A stretch of 64,000 nucleotides of DNA from JAZKFT01 sp963845495 (GTDB taxonomy: Bacteria; Bacteroidota; Bacteroidia; Chitinophagales; Chitinophagaceae): contig CAWJTH010000091.1 in the NCBI GenBank assembly GCA_963845495.1, forward strand, positions 32,020-96,019. Reading direction: 5' to 3'. Numbering within the stretch: position 1 is the first letter of the stretch; the number at the start of each line of letters is the position of its first letter. Below, piece by piece: positions 17,418 through 26,357 of this stretch. The notes under the pieces were generated by a model. That model was not told the DNA's origin, searched no databases, and was given only the letters and a program-made list of their open reading frames with translations. The position numbers and the translations under genes were made by a program.

Positions 17418-18392
17418 TTACCATCCTAAAATCCAAGCAAAAATCAACGGTGCAACAATCGTCGCATCGCTTTCCACAATAAATTTTGGTGTATGGATAT
17501 CTAATTTACCCCAAGTAATCTTTTCGTTTGGAACGGCACCGGAATAAGAGCCATACGAAGTGGTAGAATCAGAAATCTGGCAGAAATAACTCCAGAACGG
17601 AACATCGTGCATTTCTAGATCTTGGTACATCATCGGCACCACGCATATTGGGAAATCACCAGCAATGCCACCACCAATTTGGAAGAAACCAATGCCTTTT
17701 CCACTGCAATTATTTTTGTACCAATCAGCCAACCAAACCATGTATTCGATGCCGTTTTTTACCGTGCTGGCTTTTAATTCGCCCTTAATTACATAGCTCG
17801 CAAAAATGTTTCCAGTGGTGCTGTCTTCCCAACCCGGGCAAACAATCGGCAAATTCTTTTCTGCCGCAGCAACAATCCAACTATTTTTTGGGTCGATTTC
17901 ATAGTATTGTTCCAACTCGCCGCTTAATACAGTTTTGTACAAAAATTCGTGCGGAAAAAAACGTTCGCCAGCAGCTTCTGCTACCGTCCATTGTTTTACC
18001 AAATGCTTTTGTAAGCGGCGGAAAGCTTCTTCTTCGGGAATGCAAGTGTCGGTAACGCGGTTGTAATGGTTTTCCAACAAATCCCATTCGTCTTGCGGTG
18101 TTAAATCCCTATAGTTTGGAACACGCTTGTATTTGCTATGCGCCACCAAGTTCATTACATCTTCCTCCAAATTGGCACCTGTGCAACTAATGATGGCAAT
18201 TTTATCTTGGCGGATCATTTCGGCTAAACTTAAGCCCAATTCTGCCGTACTCATGGCACCAGCCAAGGTCACCATCATTTTTCCACCTTCCAACAAATGC
18301 GTTTCATATCCTTTTGCGGCATCCACCAAGGCTGCGGCGTTAAAGTGGCGATAATGGTGTTCCACAAACTTTGAAATCGGTCCTCTTTCCAT
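17418..18392 (-). CDS. Deoxyhypusine synthase family protein (bacterial homospermidine-synthase-like)
   Basis: 324 residues from ATG 18392 (MERGPISKFVEHHYRHFN, the usual family start); longer in-frame starts run through a palindrome and a promoter-like box. Eukaryotic and archaeal members use NAD and spermidine to make deoxyhypusine on eIF5A. Bacteria lack that substrate, and bacterial homologues (SpeY type) have been shown or proposed to make homospermidine or related polyamines. The candidate catalytic lysine is kept in ITWGKLDIHTPK, as in the WGK motif of the synthase. NAD-site segments include SCTGANLEEDV and GGGIAGDFP. Single gene, divergent from the zeta-like module. The polyamine role is inferred. 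Confidence 0.85.
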   Translation of the reverse strand: MERGPISKFVEHHYRHFNAAALVDAAKGYETHLLEGGKMMVTLAGAMSTAELGLSLAEMIRQDKIAIISCTGANLEEDVMNLVAHSKYKRVPNYRDLTPQDEWDLLENHYNRVTDTCIPEEEAFRRLQKHLVKQWTVAEAAGERFFPHEFLYKTVLSGELEQYYEIDPKNSWIVAAAEKNLPIVCPGWEDSTTGNIFASYVIKGELKASTVKNGIEYMVWLADWYKNNCSGKGIGFFQIGGGIAGDFPICVVPMMYQDLEMHDVPFWSYFCQISDSTTSYGSYSGAVPNEKITWGKLDIHTPKFIVESDATIVAPLIFAWILGW

Positions 18393-18401
18393 ATACATGT
18401 T

Positions 18402-18424
18402 TGCCTGTCTTATCCCGACAGGCA
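18402..18424. repeat. Small palindrome in the leader of the deoxyhypusine-synthase-family gene
   Basis: TGCCTGTC/GACAGGCA (18402-18409 and 18417-18424) with a 7-base loop, 9 bases before the ATG on the minus strand. It would form a hairpin close to the start codon; it may instead be a REP-type repeat. Confidence 0.55.
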
Positions 18425-18454
18425 GGTTTACGATTGACTGTTTTTTATTGGCTG

Positions 18455-18529
18455 CGAAGGTAATGGATGGTTGGCTTTTTACAGCTTTGGATGAAGCTGC
18501 TTTTAAGTTGAACAAAAAGATTAATTTTG
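18455..18529. promoter_or_regulatory. Divergent promoter region
   Basis: Minus-strand -7-like box TACCTTCG (plus coordinates 18455-18462) precedes the deoxyhypusine-synthase-family gene. Plus-strand TAATTTTG (18522-18529) precedes the zeta-like module. -33 elements are weak. Confidence 0.4.
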
Positions 18530-18547
18530 GAGTGTTAACCAAAGGTT

Positions 18548-18910
18548 ATGGCATCAAAAAATATAGCAGATAAAAACCAACAAATTGCAGACTTCTTACT
18601 TCCCAATGGGCTTACCATTGAGGAAACAGAAGCCGCAACTGCGGTTATTGTTGAGGAAATTTATATAAAAGCGTTTGCTAGTAATGTTGCAATTCACTAT
18701 AAAGACGGACGTTGCAACAATAAAACTGAATTTATTGAGGCAAAACCTGATGGGAGCGAAGATTTAGTTTGGTTAGATGAGAAAACTGATATGTTTAATT
18801 TTTTGAAACACTTATTGCCACCCAAACTTGGCAAATGGGCCTATCTTTTAAATGACCCACGCTATTTTGCACTCAAACAAACTCACACGCAAATATTTGA
18901 ACATGCCTGA
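18548..18910 (+). CDS. Small conserved-looking protein paired with a zeta-toxin-like ATPase
   Basis: 120 residues, no signal peptide, membrane segment or recognised domain. The N-terminal part is helical (NQQIADFLLPNGLTIEETEA); the C-terminal part is rich in aromatics (GKWAYLLNDPRYFALKQ). Its stop codon overlaps the start of the downstream zeta-like gene by 8 bases, so the two are co-translated; by analogy to epsilon/zeta modules it may be the antitoxin or a regulator. It does not look like epsilon, and no DNA-binding motif is seen. Role inferred from position only. Confidence 0.55.
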   Translation: MASKNIADKNQQIADFLLPNGLTIEETEAATAVIVEEIYIKAFASNVAIHYKDGRCNNKTEFIEAKPDGSEDLVWLDEKTDMFNFLKHLLPPKLGKWAYLLNDPRYFALKQTHTQIFEHA

Positions 18911-19493
18911 TTTTTTTATTATTGCTGGCCCAAACGGTGCTGGAAAGAGTACCTATGCTCAGCAATTTATCCCTTCTTCGGTTGCTATTTTTAATGGTGA
19001 TTTAGTGTTTGCAGAGTTGATTAGTAAATATCCACAAATTGAGCCAATTCGATTACAAGGCGGTGTTGCGGTAGCATTAGAAAAAGCAAGAGACGAAGCG
19101 TTAGTAAACAATAAAAGCTTCGCTTTCGAAAGCAATTATTCATCAAAGATGGCTAGCGAAATAACCAAACTTTTTAAAGATGCTGGATATACTGTTACGA
19201 TTTTGTATTTCGGTATAACGGATACTGTTTTTTCTAAGCAAAGAGTACTTGACAGGGTAAAGCTTGGTGGACATTATGTTGACCTTCCAACCATCACCTA
19301 TAATTTCAATGAAGGCATTAAACGGGTAAATGCCAATCTTTCGTTATATGATAATGTTCTTTTTATTGATGCTTTAGAAAACAAAGCAAAAATTATTGCG
19401 CTTTATAAAAAATCAACTGGAATTAAAACGATATTGACTGATGGCATTGATTGGTTTGAGACGAATTTTAAAAAGATTTTTATGAAGCTTTAA
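18903..19493 (+). CDS. Zeta-toxin-like P-loop kinase/ATPase
   Basis: 196 residues from ATG 18903, which overlaps the previous stop; an in-frame ATG at 18852 lies inside the partner gene. Walker A GPNGAGKST at residues 9-17, then FNGD and SFAFESNYSS, and the family segment VKLGGHYVDLPTI, as in zeta-toxin-like predicted kinases. True zeta toxins phosphorylate UDP-N-acetylglucosamine and block wall synthesis. Here the usual arginine-rich stretch after GGH reads TYNFNEGIKRV, so substrate specificity may differ. Probable two-gene toxin-antitoxin or housekeeping kinase module; toxicity is not shown. Confidence 0.75.
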   Translation: MPDFFIIAGPNGAGKSTYAQQFIPSSVAIFNGDLVFAELISKYPQIEPIRLQGGVAVALEKARDEALVNNKSFAFESNYSSKMASEITKLFKDAGYTVTILYFGITDTVFSKQRVLDRVKLGGHYVDLPTITYNFNEGIKRVNANLSLYDNVLFIDALENKAKIIALYKKSTGIKTILTDGIDWFETNFKKIFMKL

Positions 19494-19546
19494 CCCGGTG
19501 TTATATACTTTCTTTTTTCTTGTTTAAGTTTCTTTATACCTTATTT

Positions 19547-20464
19547 TTAAAACTGCCAACCCACAATCCTACTCATCTTATTCCCTTGCCCCATATTAAT
19601 TGTTTTTATTTCAGCCGCCCCAACTTGTTTCAATTGGCGGTAAATGTTATCCAAGTGTTCGTTTCTCGAAACCAAAGTGGTAAACCAATGGCATGACTCA
19701 GCGAATTGTTTGCTTTGTATAATCATTGTGTTGATAAATCTTTCTTCGCCGCCTTCGCACCATAATTCATTGTTTTTACCCGCAAAATTTAAGACCGGCT
19801 TAACCTGTTTCTTACCCGTTAAATTATTTATTTTACGAATACTTCCTGCATTCGCCTGCGCAGCAGATGCGTGAAAAGGCGGATTACAAATTGTCACATC
19901 AAATCGTTCTCCTTTTTGGATAATACCTTTAAAAATATCTTTTTTGTTGATTTGTAACCGCAATTTAATATTGTTTTTTAACGATGGGTTTTCAGAAATG
20001 ATTTGATTGCCCGATGCAATAGCAGCCGCATCAATATCAGCCCCAACAAATTGCCAACCATATTCTTGATGGCCGATGATGGGATATACACAATTGGCCC
20101 CAACGCCAATATCAAAACATTTTATTTGTGCGCCAATTGGAATTTTATTGCCGTTATCAATGGCCAATAAATCGGCTACGTAATGGATATAATCGGCCCT
20201 GCCGGGAATGGGCGGGCATAAATATCCATCTGGAATATCCCAATAATCGATTTTATAAAAATGTTTCAGCAAAGCTTTGTTCAACATTTTTACCGCTGCG
20301 GGATTAAAAAAATCGATGGATTCATCGCCATATTTATTGATGGAAACATAAGGCGCCAATGCTGGGGAACTTTTTATCAACTGCATAAAATCATATCGTT
20401 CCCGATGTTGGTTGCGGGGGTGTAGCTGTGATTTTTCTTTTGGATGAATTTTTTTGGGGAGCAT
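19547..20464 (-). CDS. rlmF: 23S rRNA (adenine(1618)-N(6))-methyltransferase
   Basis: 305 residues from ATG 20464; a longer in-frame start at 20491 overlaps the promoter box. RlmF uses S-adenosylmethionine to methylate A1618 of 23S rRNA. Seen: the family N-terminus LHPRNQHRERYDF, WDIPDGYLCPPIPGRADYIH, SAM-binding FDIGVGANCVYP and the N6-adenine methyltransferase motif NPPFHAS. Length matches the E. coli enzyme. It is a single gene between a converging zeta-like gene and a divergent lipoprotein gene. Confidence 0.95.
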   Translation of the reverse strand: MLPKKIHPKEKSQLHPRNQHRERYDFMQLIKSSPALAPYVSINKYGDESIDFFNPAAVKMLNKALLKHFYKIDYWDIPDGYLCPPIPGRADYIHYVADLLAIDNGNKIPIGAQIKCFDIGVGANCVYPIIGHQEYGWQFVGADIDAAAIASGNQIISENPSLKNNIKLRLQINKKDIFKGIIQKGERFDVTICNPPFHASAAQANAGSIRKINNLTGKKQVKPVLNFAGKNNELWCEGGEERFINTMIIQSKQFAESCHWFTTLVSRNEHLDNIYRQLKQVGAAEIKTINMGQGNKMSRIVGWQF

Positions 20465-20488
20465 TGCTTGAATAAAATAAAACAGAGG

Positions 20489-20496
20489 CAAAATTA
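20489..20496 (-). promoter_or_regulatory. -7 box of rlmF
   Basis: On the minus strand TAATTTTG matches TAnnTTTG, 24 bases before the chosen ATG (20464). It also argues against the longer start. Confidence 0.5.
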
Positions 20497-20578
20497 GCTA
20501 TTGTAAAAGTGCTGTTGGTTTTGATGTTTTTTTTAAACAATACTTATGCACTTTGATGTTTTCGGCATCTTTTAAAAC

Positions 20579-21271
20579 ATGAAAATCCCTGTCATGTTCG
20601 GTGCCATCTTTTTTATGGCTTGCAATGGCGCCGTTGCGCCAACATTTGTTGTAAAACAAAAAACAGTGGAACAAATTCCTTTAGCAGCAATAAATTACGA
20701 TAGCTGCAAACAACAAATTATTGTATTAAAACAAAAGTATAGAGCCAATTGGAAAAATATGCTGCCGTTAGAAAAGGAAATCATATTTACAAAAGCCGTT
20801 ACCGAGACGATTATGCCAAGTTGGATGGGAACCAAATGGGATTTTAACGGCATTACCCAAACGCCTAAAAAAGGCACCATTGCCTGCGGTTATTTTGTTA
20901 CCACCGTTTTGCGGGATGCGGGCATAAAATTGGCCCGTTCAAAATTGGCGCAACAACCTTCGGGTTTAATAATTAAAGCATTGGTAAAGCAATCTCATAT
21001 AAAACATTTATGCGGTATCGATATCGCCACTTTTATAACACACATAAAAGCAATGGGTTACGGTCTTTACATTGTTGGGCTCGATTGCCATGTTGGCTTT
21101 TTATATAACGATGGAAGGCAAGTGTATTTCATCCATGCCAGTTGGATCGGCACCAAAGATGTTCAAAAGGAAATAGCGGAAAACAGCATCATTTTATCAA
21201 GATCTCAATATAAAGTAATTGGCAAAATAAGTGCCGATGCTCAATTGTTAGATAATTGGATCAATTTGTAA
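20579..21271 (+). CDS. Exported lipoprotein, possible NlpC/P60-like cysteine hydrolase, function unknown
   Basis: 230 residues. Signal with lipobox FFMAC (Cys15) predicts a lipoprotein. The mature part has a pattern seen in papain-like NlpC/P60 or related amidases: a cysteine at the start of a helix (GTIACGYFVTTVLRDAG, about residues 98-114), a histidine in a strand (GLDCHVGFLY, about 175) and another in FIHASWIGT. The order Cys then His fits that fold, but no family signature is certain. It is a single gene converging on the aminotransferase with only 25 bases between them. Confidence 0.55.
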   Translation: MKIPVMFGAIFFMACNGAVAPTFVVKQKTVEQIPLAAINYDSCKQQIIVLKQKYRANWKNMLPLEKEIIFTKAVTETIMPSWMGTKWDFNGITQTPKKGTIACGYFVTTVLRDAGIKLARSKLAQQPSGLIIKALVKQSHIKHLCGIDIATFITHIKAMGYGLYIVGLDCHVGFLYNDGRQVYFIHASWIGTKDVQKEIAENSIILSRSQYKVIGKISADAQLLDNWINL

Positions 21272-21296
21272 TAACGTAAAAAGCCTAGCAAACAGG

Positions 21297-22439
21297 TTAA
21301 AATAATTGTTTCAGCCGTTCTACTGCTTCCTTTAATGTGCTTTCTTTTTTTGCGAAGCAAAACCGCAATACTTTATTATCGGTAGCATCGGTGTAAAACG
21401 CTGATGTTGGAATGCTAGCAACGCCGACTTCTTTTACCAAACGTACGGCTAATGCTTTTTCTGTTTCTTCACTAAAACTTTTATAACTGTACAACTGAAA
21501 ATAACTGCCGAAACTAGGTAACGGCCTAAATGGCGTCTCGGCCATTAAATTTTGAAAATAATCTTTCTTTTGCTGCAAAATAGGGGCAAGCGAAAGATAA
21601 GTTGTTGGTTCCATCAAATATGCAGCTATGGCGATTTGGCTCGGCGTATGGCAACTAAAGCAATTAAATTGATGCACTTTTCTAAATTCGGCTGTAAGAT
21701 TTGCTGGTGCTACGCAATAACCCAATTTCCAACCGGTACAATTGTATACTTTGCCCAACGAGAAACAAACAAAACTGCGTTTAAAAAGCTCGGGGTATTT
21801 TAAAACAGATTCGTGGTGTTTGCCATCAAAAATTAAATGTTCATACACTTCGTCGCTCAACAAATACAAATTGTTTTCCACCACTATTTGCTGCAATATC
21901 TCCAAATCGCTTTTCGCCAACACGCTGCCCGTTGGGTTGTGCGGCGTGTTTATCATAATCATTTTGGTTTTGGGGGTGATCTTGCTTTTCACTTCGTCCC
22001 AATCAATGCTGTATGTAGGATGTTTTAATTTAACAATAATCGGAACGCCGCCGTTCACCTCAATATTGGGAATGTAACTATCGTAAGCGGGTTCAAAAAC
22101 AATTACTTCGTCGCCAGCATGTATAATGGCCGTAATAGCGGAATAAATGGCATAAGTTCCGCCTGGCGTAACGGTTGTTTCGGTATCAGGATTTATCGTA
22201 TTGCCGTATAATTTTTCAATCTTTTTGGCAATGGCATTCCGCAATAAAGGATGGCCGGCCATGGGTGCATATTGGTTATATCCATCTTCCATTGCTTTAT
22301 TTACCAATTCAATCAAACCTGCGTCCATCGGATAATCAGGAAAACCTTGACCTAAATTTATGGCATTGTGTTCTGTTGCCAAGGCGCTCATGATGGTAAA
22401 TATATTGGTACCTAAGTTGGGTAGTTTTGAATGGAGCAT
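21297..22439 (-). CDS. Methionine aminotransferase-like PLP enzyme (YbdL type)
   Basis: 380 residues, class I/II aminotransferase. N-terminal substrate segment AINLGQGFPDYP, Asn/Pro motif NTPHNPTGSV, Asp in SDEVYEH, and the PLP lysine in SLGKVYNCTGWKLGYCVAP, which closely matches YbdL-type enzymes rather than aspartate aminotransferase. It probably transaminates methionine or aromatic amino acids with 2-oxo acids in the cytosol. It is 75 bases downstream of manC on the same strand and may be co-transcribed. Confidence 0.85.
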   Translation of the reverse strand: MLHSKLPNLGTNIFTIMSALATEHNAINLGQGFPDYPMDAGLIELVNKAMEDGYNQYAPMAGHPLLRNAIAKKIEKLYGNTINPDTETTVTPGGTYAIYSAITAIIHAGDEVIVFEPAYDSYIPNIEVNGGVPIIVKLKHPTYSIDWDEVKSKITPKTKMIMINTPHNPTGSVLAKSDLEILQQIVVENNLYLLSDEVYEHLIFDGKHHESVLKYPELFKRSFVCFSLGKVYNCTGWKLGYCVAPANLTAEFRKVHQFNCFSCHTPSQIAIAAYLMEPTTYLSLAPILQQKKDYFQNLMAETPFRPLPSFGSYFQLYSYKSFSEETEKALAVRLVKEVGVASIPTSAFYTDATDNKVLRFCFAKKESTLKEAVERLKQLF

Positions 22440-22514
22440 TGAATTGAGCTGATTATTAAAAATATTAGGCGCAAATTTAAATGCAGTTTCTGGAAGTCGA
22501 AGCGGAGCTTCAAC

Positions 22515-23597
22515 CTACAGAAACTTCTCGCCCTTATTTCTTTTCACTTCCGCCACGTATTGTTTTATTTCTTGCTCCTTTTCTTTTTTACAAATCATCA
22601 GCACATCGGCTGAATCAACCACTATAAAATCTTCCAATCCTTGCAACAACAATAGCTTTTTATCATCGGCATGTATGATGTTCCTTAGCGCATCAAATAC
22701 CATTACGTTGGCACCATTTACGGCATTTCCCAAATAATCTTTCTCCATTGTATCGTAAGCGCTGTTCCAAGTTCCAAGGTCGCTCCAGCCAAAAGATGAC
22801 GGGATGAGATAAACATTGTCAGCATTTTCCATGATGCCAAAATCAATGGAGATTTTTACGCATTGCGGATAAATCCTTTCAAGGGCGGCTTGTTCGCCAT
22901 CGGTATTAAAAAAATCTTTCTCAGCAGAAAATACTTCGTACACCTCTGGCAAATATTTTTCAAATGCCGTGAGGATGTGTTTGGCCTGCCAAATAAATAT
23001 ACCCGCATTCCACAAAAATTCGCCACTGGAAATAAAGGTTTTAGCCAATTCTAAATTTGGTTTTTCGGTAAATGTTTTTACTTGATACACATTGTCGGCA
23101 ACCGGCTGCTGATCATATTGAATATAGCCGTAACCCGTGTTTGCATAAGTTGGTTTAATGCCTAGTGTTAGCAACGCATTGTGCCGGTCGGCAAAACTTA
23201 GTGCCTCTAAACAAACCTTTTTAAAGGCCGTTTTGTCTAAAATGAGATGATCGCTGGGGGCGGTAATGTAAGATGCCTTTGGATCGATGCCCATTAACTT
23301 AAACGACAAATATGCCAAACAAGGACCCGTATTTTTACGGCTTGGCTCGCTTAAAATATTAGCTGGTGAAAGCTCGGGCAATTGTTGTTTTACCAAGTCG
23401 GTATAATCAACCGTGGTAACTACAAAAATATTTTCTGGTAAAATAAAGGCCGCAAAACGCTTGTAAGTGCTTTGCAACAACGTTTCGCCAATATCTAAAA
23501 TATCGATAAATTGTTTTGGTAACTTGGTGCGGCTCATTGGCCAAAACCTACTGCCTATACCGCCTGCCATAATGCAGACGTAATGGTGCTTGTTCAT
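22515..23597 (-). CDS. manC: Mannose-1-phosphate guanylyltransferase
   Basis: 360 residues, single-domain type without the isomerase extension. The nucleotide-binding signature MAGGIGSRFWPMSRTKLPKQF (bases near 23570) is split by no gaps, and later motifs TAPSDHLI and FTEKPNLELAKTF are present. It makes GDP-mannose from mannose-1-phosphate and GTP for surface polysaccharides. It lies 6 bases downstream of the S41 peptidase gene and in line with kdsD, forming a minus-strand operon for envelope sugars. Confidence 0.93.
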   Translation of the reverse strand: MNKHHYVCIMAGGIGSRFWPMSRTKLPKQFIDILDIGETLLQSTYKRFAAFILPENIFVVTTVDYTDLVKQQLPELSPANILSEPSRKNTGPCLAYLSFKLMGIDPKASYITAPSDHLILDKTAFKKVCLEALSFADRHNALLTLGIKPTYANTGYGYIQYDQQPVADNVYQVKTFTEKPNLELAKTFISSGEFLWNAGIFIWQAKHILTAFEKYLPEVYEVFSAEKDFFNTDGEQAALERIYPQCVKISIDFGIMENADNVYLIPSSFGWSDLGTWNSAYDTMEKDYLGNAVNGANVMVFDALRNIIHADDKKLLLLQGLEDFIVVDSADVLMICKKEKEQEIKQYVAEVKRNKGEKFL

Positions 23598-23603
23598 TTC
23601 GGG

Positions 23604-25271
23604 TTAATTGATAAGACTGTCTAAAATATAGCTAAGCTGTGGGTCGTTATTTTCCTTCAGGTCGGTCAAAGATAATGTAACAGCATGGTCGGGTATAACA
23701 CCGCGGCCGGCAATATGTTTTTTGTTTTGTAAATAAAACGATGCATGTACCACCGGAACGTTCAAGCGGATATGCGTATTTGGTAATTCATAGGCCAAAA
23801 TATGAAAACTGTTGGTGCTGCTGCCACTTCCGCCCGTTTCATCGCCAACAATTTGCGCCCTTCCTTCATCTTTTAACAACGCCGCAAAATATGCCGCGGC
23901 CGATTGTACATTGGTATTGGTAATCACAAAAACGTTTCCGGCAAAATGCGTTTTTGATTTATGCAATACACTATTGTCGGAATATTGGCGAACAATGCGG
24001 CCGAGTTTGCGGTATTCAAAAGAAGAATCAAGCGAAGCTTGGATACCTTCCACATCGTTGCTGCCCTTTGCTAAATATGGGATAAATGGGATTCTGTTAA
24101 ACACGGTATATGCTCCACTAAATTCACGCCAATCATTTCTGTTGGTTAAATAACTGTATAAATTGAACATGTCTTTAAAGTTGCCGCCGGTATTATTTCT
24201 TAAGTCGATTATTAAATTATGGATACGTGGCGACGATTGCAATAACCTGAAACTATTTTTAAGAAAATGGGTAAAAGCACGATCGGTACTGTAGGTGTCG
24301 TAACCAAATGTATGCACGTTCATGCGGGCGGTTCCGATGCTATCCCACAAATCCAAATCATAATCCACATCTTCAGGAAAAGCATAATACCGTTCGTCGT
24401 AAGCTTTATCTGTAATTATTTTTAACTTACGCGGTAAAATTTGGGCTGAAAGGATGCTTGGTTCTTGTTTAGGTCGATTAGTTTTGGTTTTTGAATCAGG
24501 TTTGGAACTGGTAATATTGCTGCTACTCTTATCTGAACTTTTAACTAGTTCGGATGCTTCTTGTGGTGGGTTTTTATATTTCACCAAAAAAGATTTTTGT
24601 GGGCCATATCTAAAAAAATAATTTTGGGCGAAATCTAGGGAAGCCTCTTCCAATTGAAATTGTGGAACATTTCCATCAACAGATTCGTACATTTCGATAT
24701 CCCCCAAAATCTTTTCTGCAGGTTCGTTATTAATGGATATTATTTGACTACCAAGCGGAAGGTTGTCTTCCATTTCAGAGTTTACTAACAGTTTCCCTTG
24801 CACATAAACCACGGGTATTGGAAAAAAACCTTCTGTATTATCCAAAGAATCTGATACCGCTTCGGGAAAAAAAAGATTGGTATGTGCGCAGCGTATCTGG
24901 TTGGTAATATAGGTAAGCTTATTATAAAAATCGAAAATCGAGATGTCGTCATCCAGCGTTTTATAAGTGCTGTCAAATAAATGCTTCATGGTATTTACAG
25001 AAGCATATTGATAAAGCCCAGGATGTGCCGATTCCAAAATGAGGCGGTAATAATTAAAATCTTCTTGTAATTGTTTGATTGGTATTTTTTTGGAATAAAC
25101 AGGCTGAGCTTTTTCCATGCACCCCGAAAACAGTGAATAGTGAATAATGAATAGTGAATAGAAAACAAATAATTTCAAAAACTTTGTTATGCCTCTATTA
25201 ATTGAACGACGCACGTCTAACGACTCACGCCTCCCGATTGATAATTGACTATTAACTATTGACTTCATCAT
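23604..25271 (-). CDS. S41-family peptidase-like lipoprotein
   Basis: Up to 555 residues. An S41 (C-terminal-processing-protease-like) core follows a helical N-terminal domain: HNLIIDLRNNTGGNFKDM, and the candidate serine in NTNVQSAAAYFAALLKD, then DETGGSGSS. A low-complexity Ser/Lys linker sits about residues 245-275. The ATG at 25271 overlaps the kdsD stop. The signal with lipobox LFSGC begins much later; a TTG at 25178 would give a compact lipoprotein signal. That signal is encoded by a short intergenic-type repeat (25133-25161). Likely exported and lipid-anchored; substrate unknown. Middle gene of the kdsD-manC operon. Confidence 0.75.
   Translation of the reverse strand: MMKSIVNSQLSIGRRESLDVRRSINRGITKFLKLFVFYSLFIIHYSLFSGCMEKAQPVYSKKIPIKQLQEDFNYYRLILESAHPGLYQYASVNTMKHLFDSTYKTLDDDISIFDFYNKLTYITNQIRCAHTNLFFPEAVSDSLDNTEGFFPIPVVYVQGKLLVNSEMEDNLPLGSQIISINNEPAEKILGDIEMYESVDGNVPQFQLEEASLDFAQNYFFRYGPQKSFLVKYKNPPQEASELVKSSDKSSSNITSSKPDSKTKTNRPKQEPSILSAQILPRKLKIITDKAYDERYYAFPEDVDYDLDLWDSIGTARMNVHTFGYDTYSTDRAFTHFLKNSFRLLQSSPRIHNLIIDLRNNTGGNFKDMFNLYSYLTNRNDWREFSGAYTVFNRIPFIPYLAKGSNDVEGIQASLDSSFEYRKLGRIVRQYSDNSVLHKSKTHFAGNVFVITNTNVQSAAAYFAALLKDEGRAQIVGDETGGSGSSTNSFHILAYELPNTHIRLNVPVVHASFYLQNKKHIAGRGVIPDHAVTLSLTDLKENNDPQLSYILDSLIN
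25133..25161. repeat. TAGTGAATA-type repeat inside the S41 gene's signal-peptide region
   Basis: Repeated GTGAATAGTGAATAATGAAT units on the plus strand, read on the minus strand as codons for YSLFIIHYSLFS before the lipobox cysteine. The same unit appears at 36952-37023 and 48309-48325. Confidence 0.7.
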
Positions 25272-26233
25272 ATCAATCCTTCGTTTATCAAGTCATGTAA
25301 ATGGATGATGCCTAAATATTGCTTGTCGTTTTCTACTACTAACTGGGTAATATCGTTTTCACGCAACATATCTAATGCGTTAACAGCCAATGCATTGGGT
25401 GAAATAGATTTTGGATCAACGGTGCAAATATCCTTTGCAGTTAATTGGTCTATAGCAATATTTTTACCCAACATGCGGCGCAAATCGCCATCGGTAACAA
25501 TGCCGTAAGTGGTTCCATCGTCATTTATAACACCCGTTGCACCCAACCTTTTTTTGGTCATTTCCATAATCACTTCCCGCAACGGGGCCGCCAACGGAAC
25601 CGCAGGCACTTCGTTTCGCACCAATAAATCGCTTACATGCAAATATAACTTTTTGCCCAACGTACCCCCGGGATGCAAACGGGCAAAATCAGCACTGGAA
25701 AATTGGTTCAATTCCATTAAACATATTGCCAGTGCATCGCCCATTACCATTTGTGCCGTGGTGCTGCTAGTTGGCGCTAAATTGTTGGGGCAAGCTTCTT
25801 TTGTAACAGTTGTATCTAAAACAATATCAGCTTGATGCGCCAAAAAACTATCTAAATTGCCTACCATGCCAATTAGTTTGTTCTCAAAACTTTTAATCAG
25901 CGGCACCAATATTTTTATTTCTGGGCTGTTTCCGCTTTTACTCATCAACATTACTACATCTTGTGGTTGTATCATGCCCAAATCGCCATGTATGGCATCG
26001 GCGGCATGCATATAAAGGCTTGGTGTGCCGGTACCATTTAAAGTGGCCGAAATTTTTTGTGCAATAATGGCACTTTTACCTACGCCGCTCACCACCAACC
26101 TGCCGCCGCTTTGGTGAATGGCGTATACCGCTTTTTCAAACGATTCACCGATCAACGCATCAAGCGCAGCTATACTTTCCATTTCCATGCGGATGGTTCT
26201 TTTTGCTATTGATTGTATATTGATGGATGCCAT
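25268..26233 (-). CDS. kdsD: Arabinose-5-phosphate isomerase (KdsD/KpsF)
   Basis: 321 residues from ATG 26233 (MASINIQSIAKRTIRMEME). Interconverts ribulose-5-phosphate and arabinose-5-phosphate, the first step to KDO for lipopolysaccharide. SIS domain at about 30-170 (GRLVVSGVGKSAIIAQKI, then ADAIHGDLGMI and MSKSGNSPE), followed by two CBS domains (VINDDGTTYGIVTDGDLRRM, and NDITQLVV near the end). A minus-strand -7-like TATTTTTG lies at 26240-26247. Divergent from recQ, an arrangement common in Bacteroidota (recollection). Confidence 0.95.
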   Translation of the reverse strand: MASINIQSIAKRTIRMEMESIAALDALIGESFEKAVYAIHQSGGRLVVSGVGKSAIIAQKISATLNGTGTPSLYMHAADAIHGDLGMIQPQDVVMLMSKSGNSPEIKILVPLIKSFENKLIGMVGNLDSFLAHQADIVLDTTVTKEACPNNLAPTSSTTAQMVMGDALAICLMELNQFSSADFARLHPGGTLGKKLYLHVSDLLVRNEVPAVPLAAPLREVIMEMTKKRLGATGVINDDGTTYGIVTDGDLRRMLGKNIAIDQLTAKDICTVDPKSISPNALAVNALDMLRENDITQLVVENDKQYLGIIHLHDLINEGLI

Positions 26234-26357
26234 TACTGGCAAAAATAAACGTTTGAAGCTTAGCAGCTGTTCGCTGAAATGTGATAAATAAATACCCAAA
26301 AACCAGCTTTCGGCCACTTTTCTTCATTTCTTAACAAGTTCTTGCCATTTTATTAGC

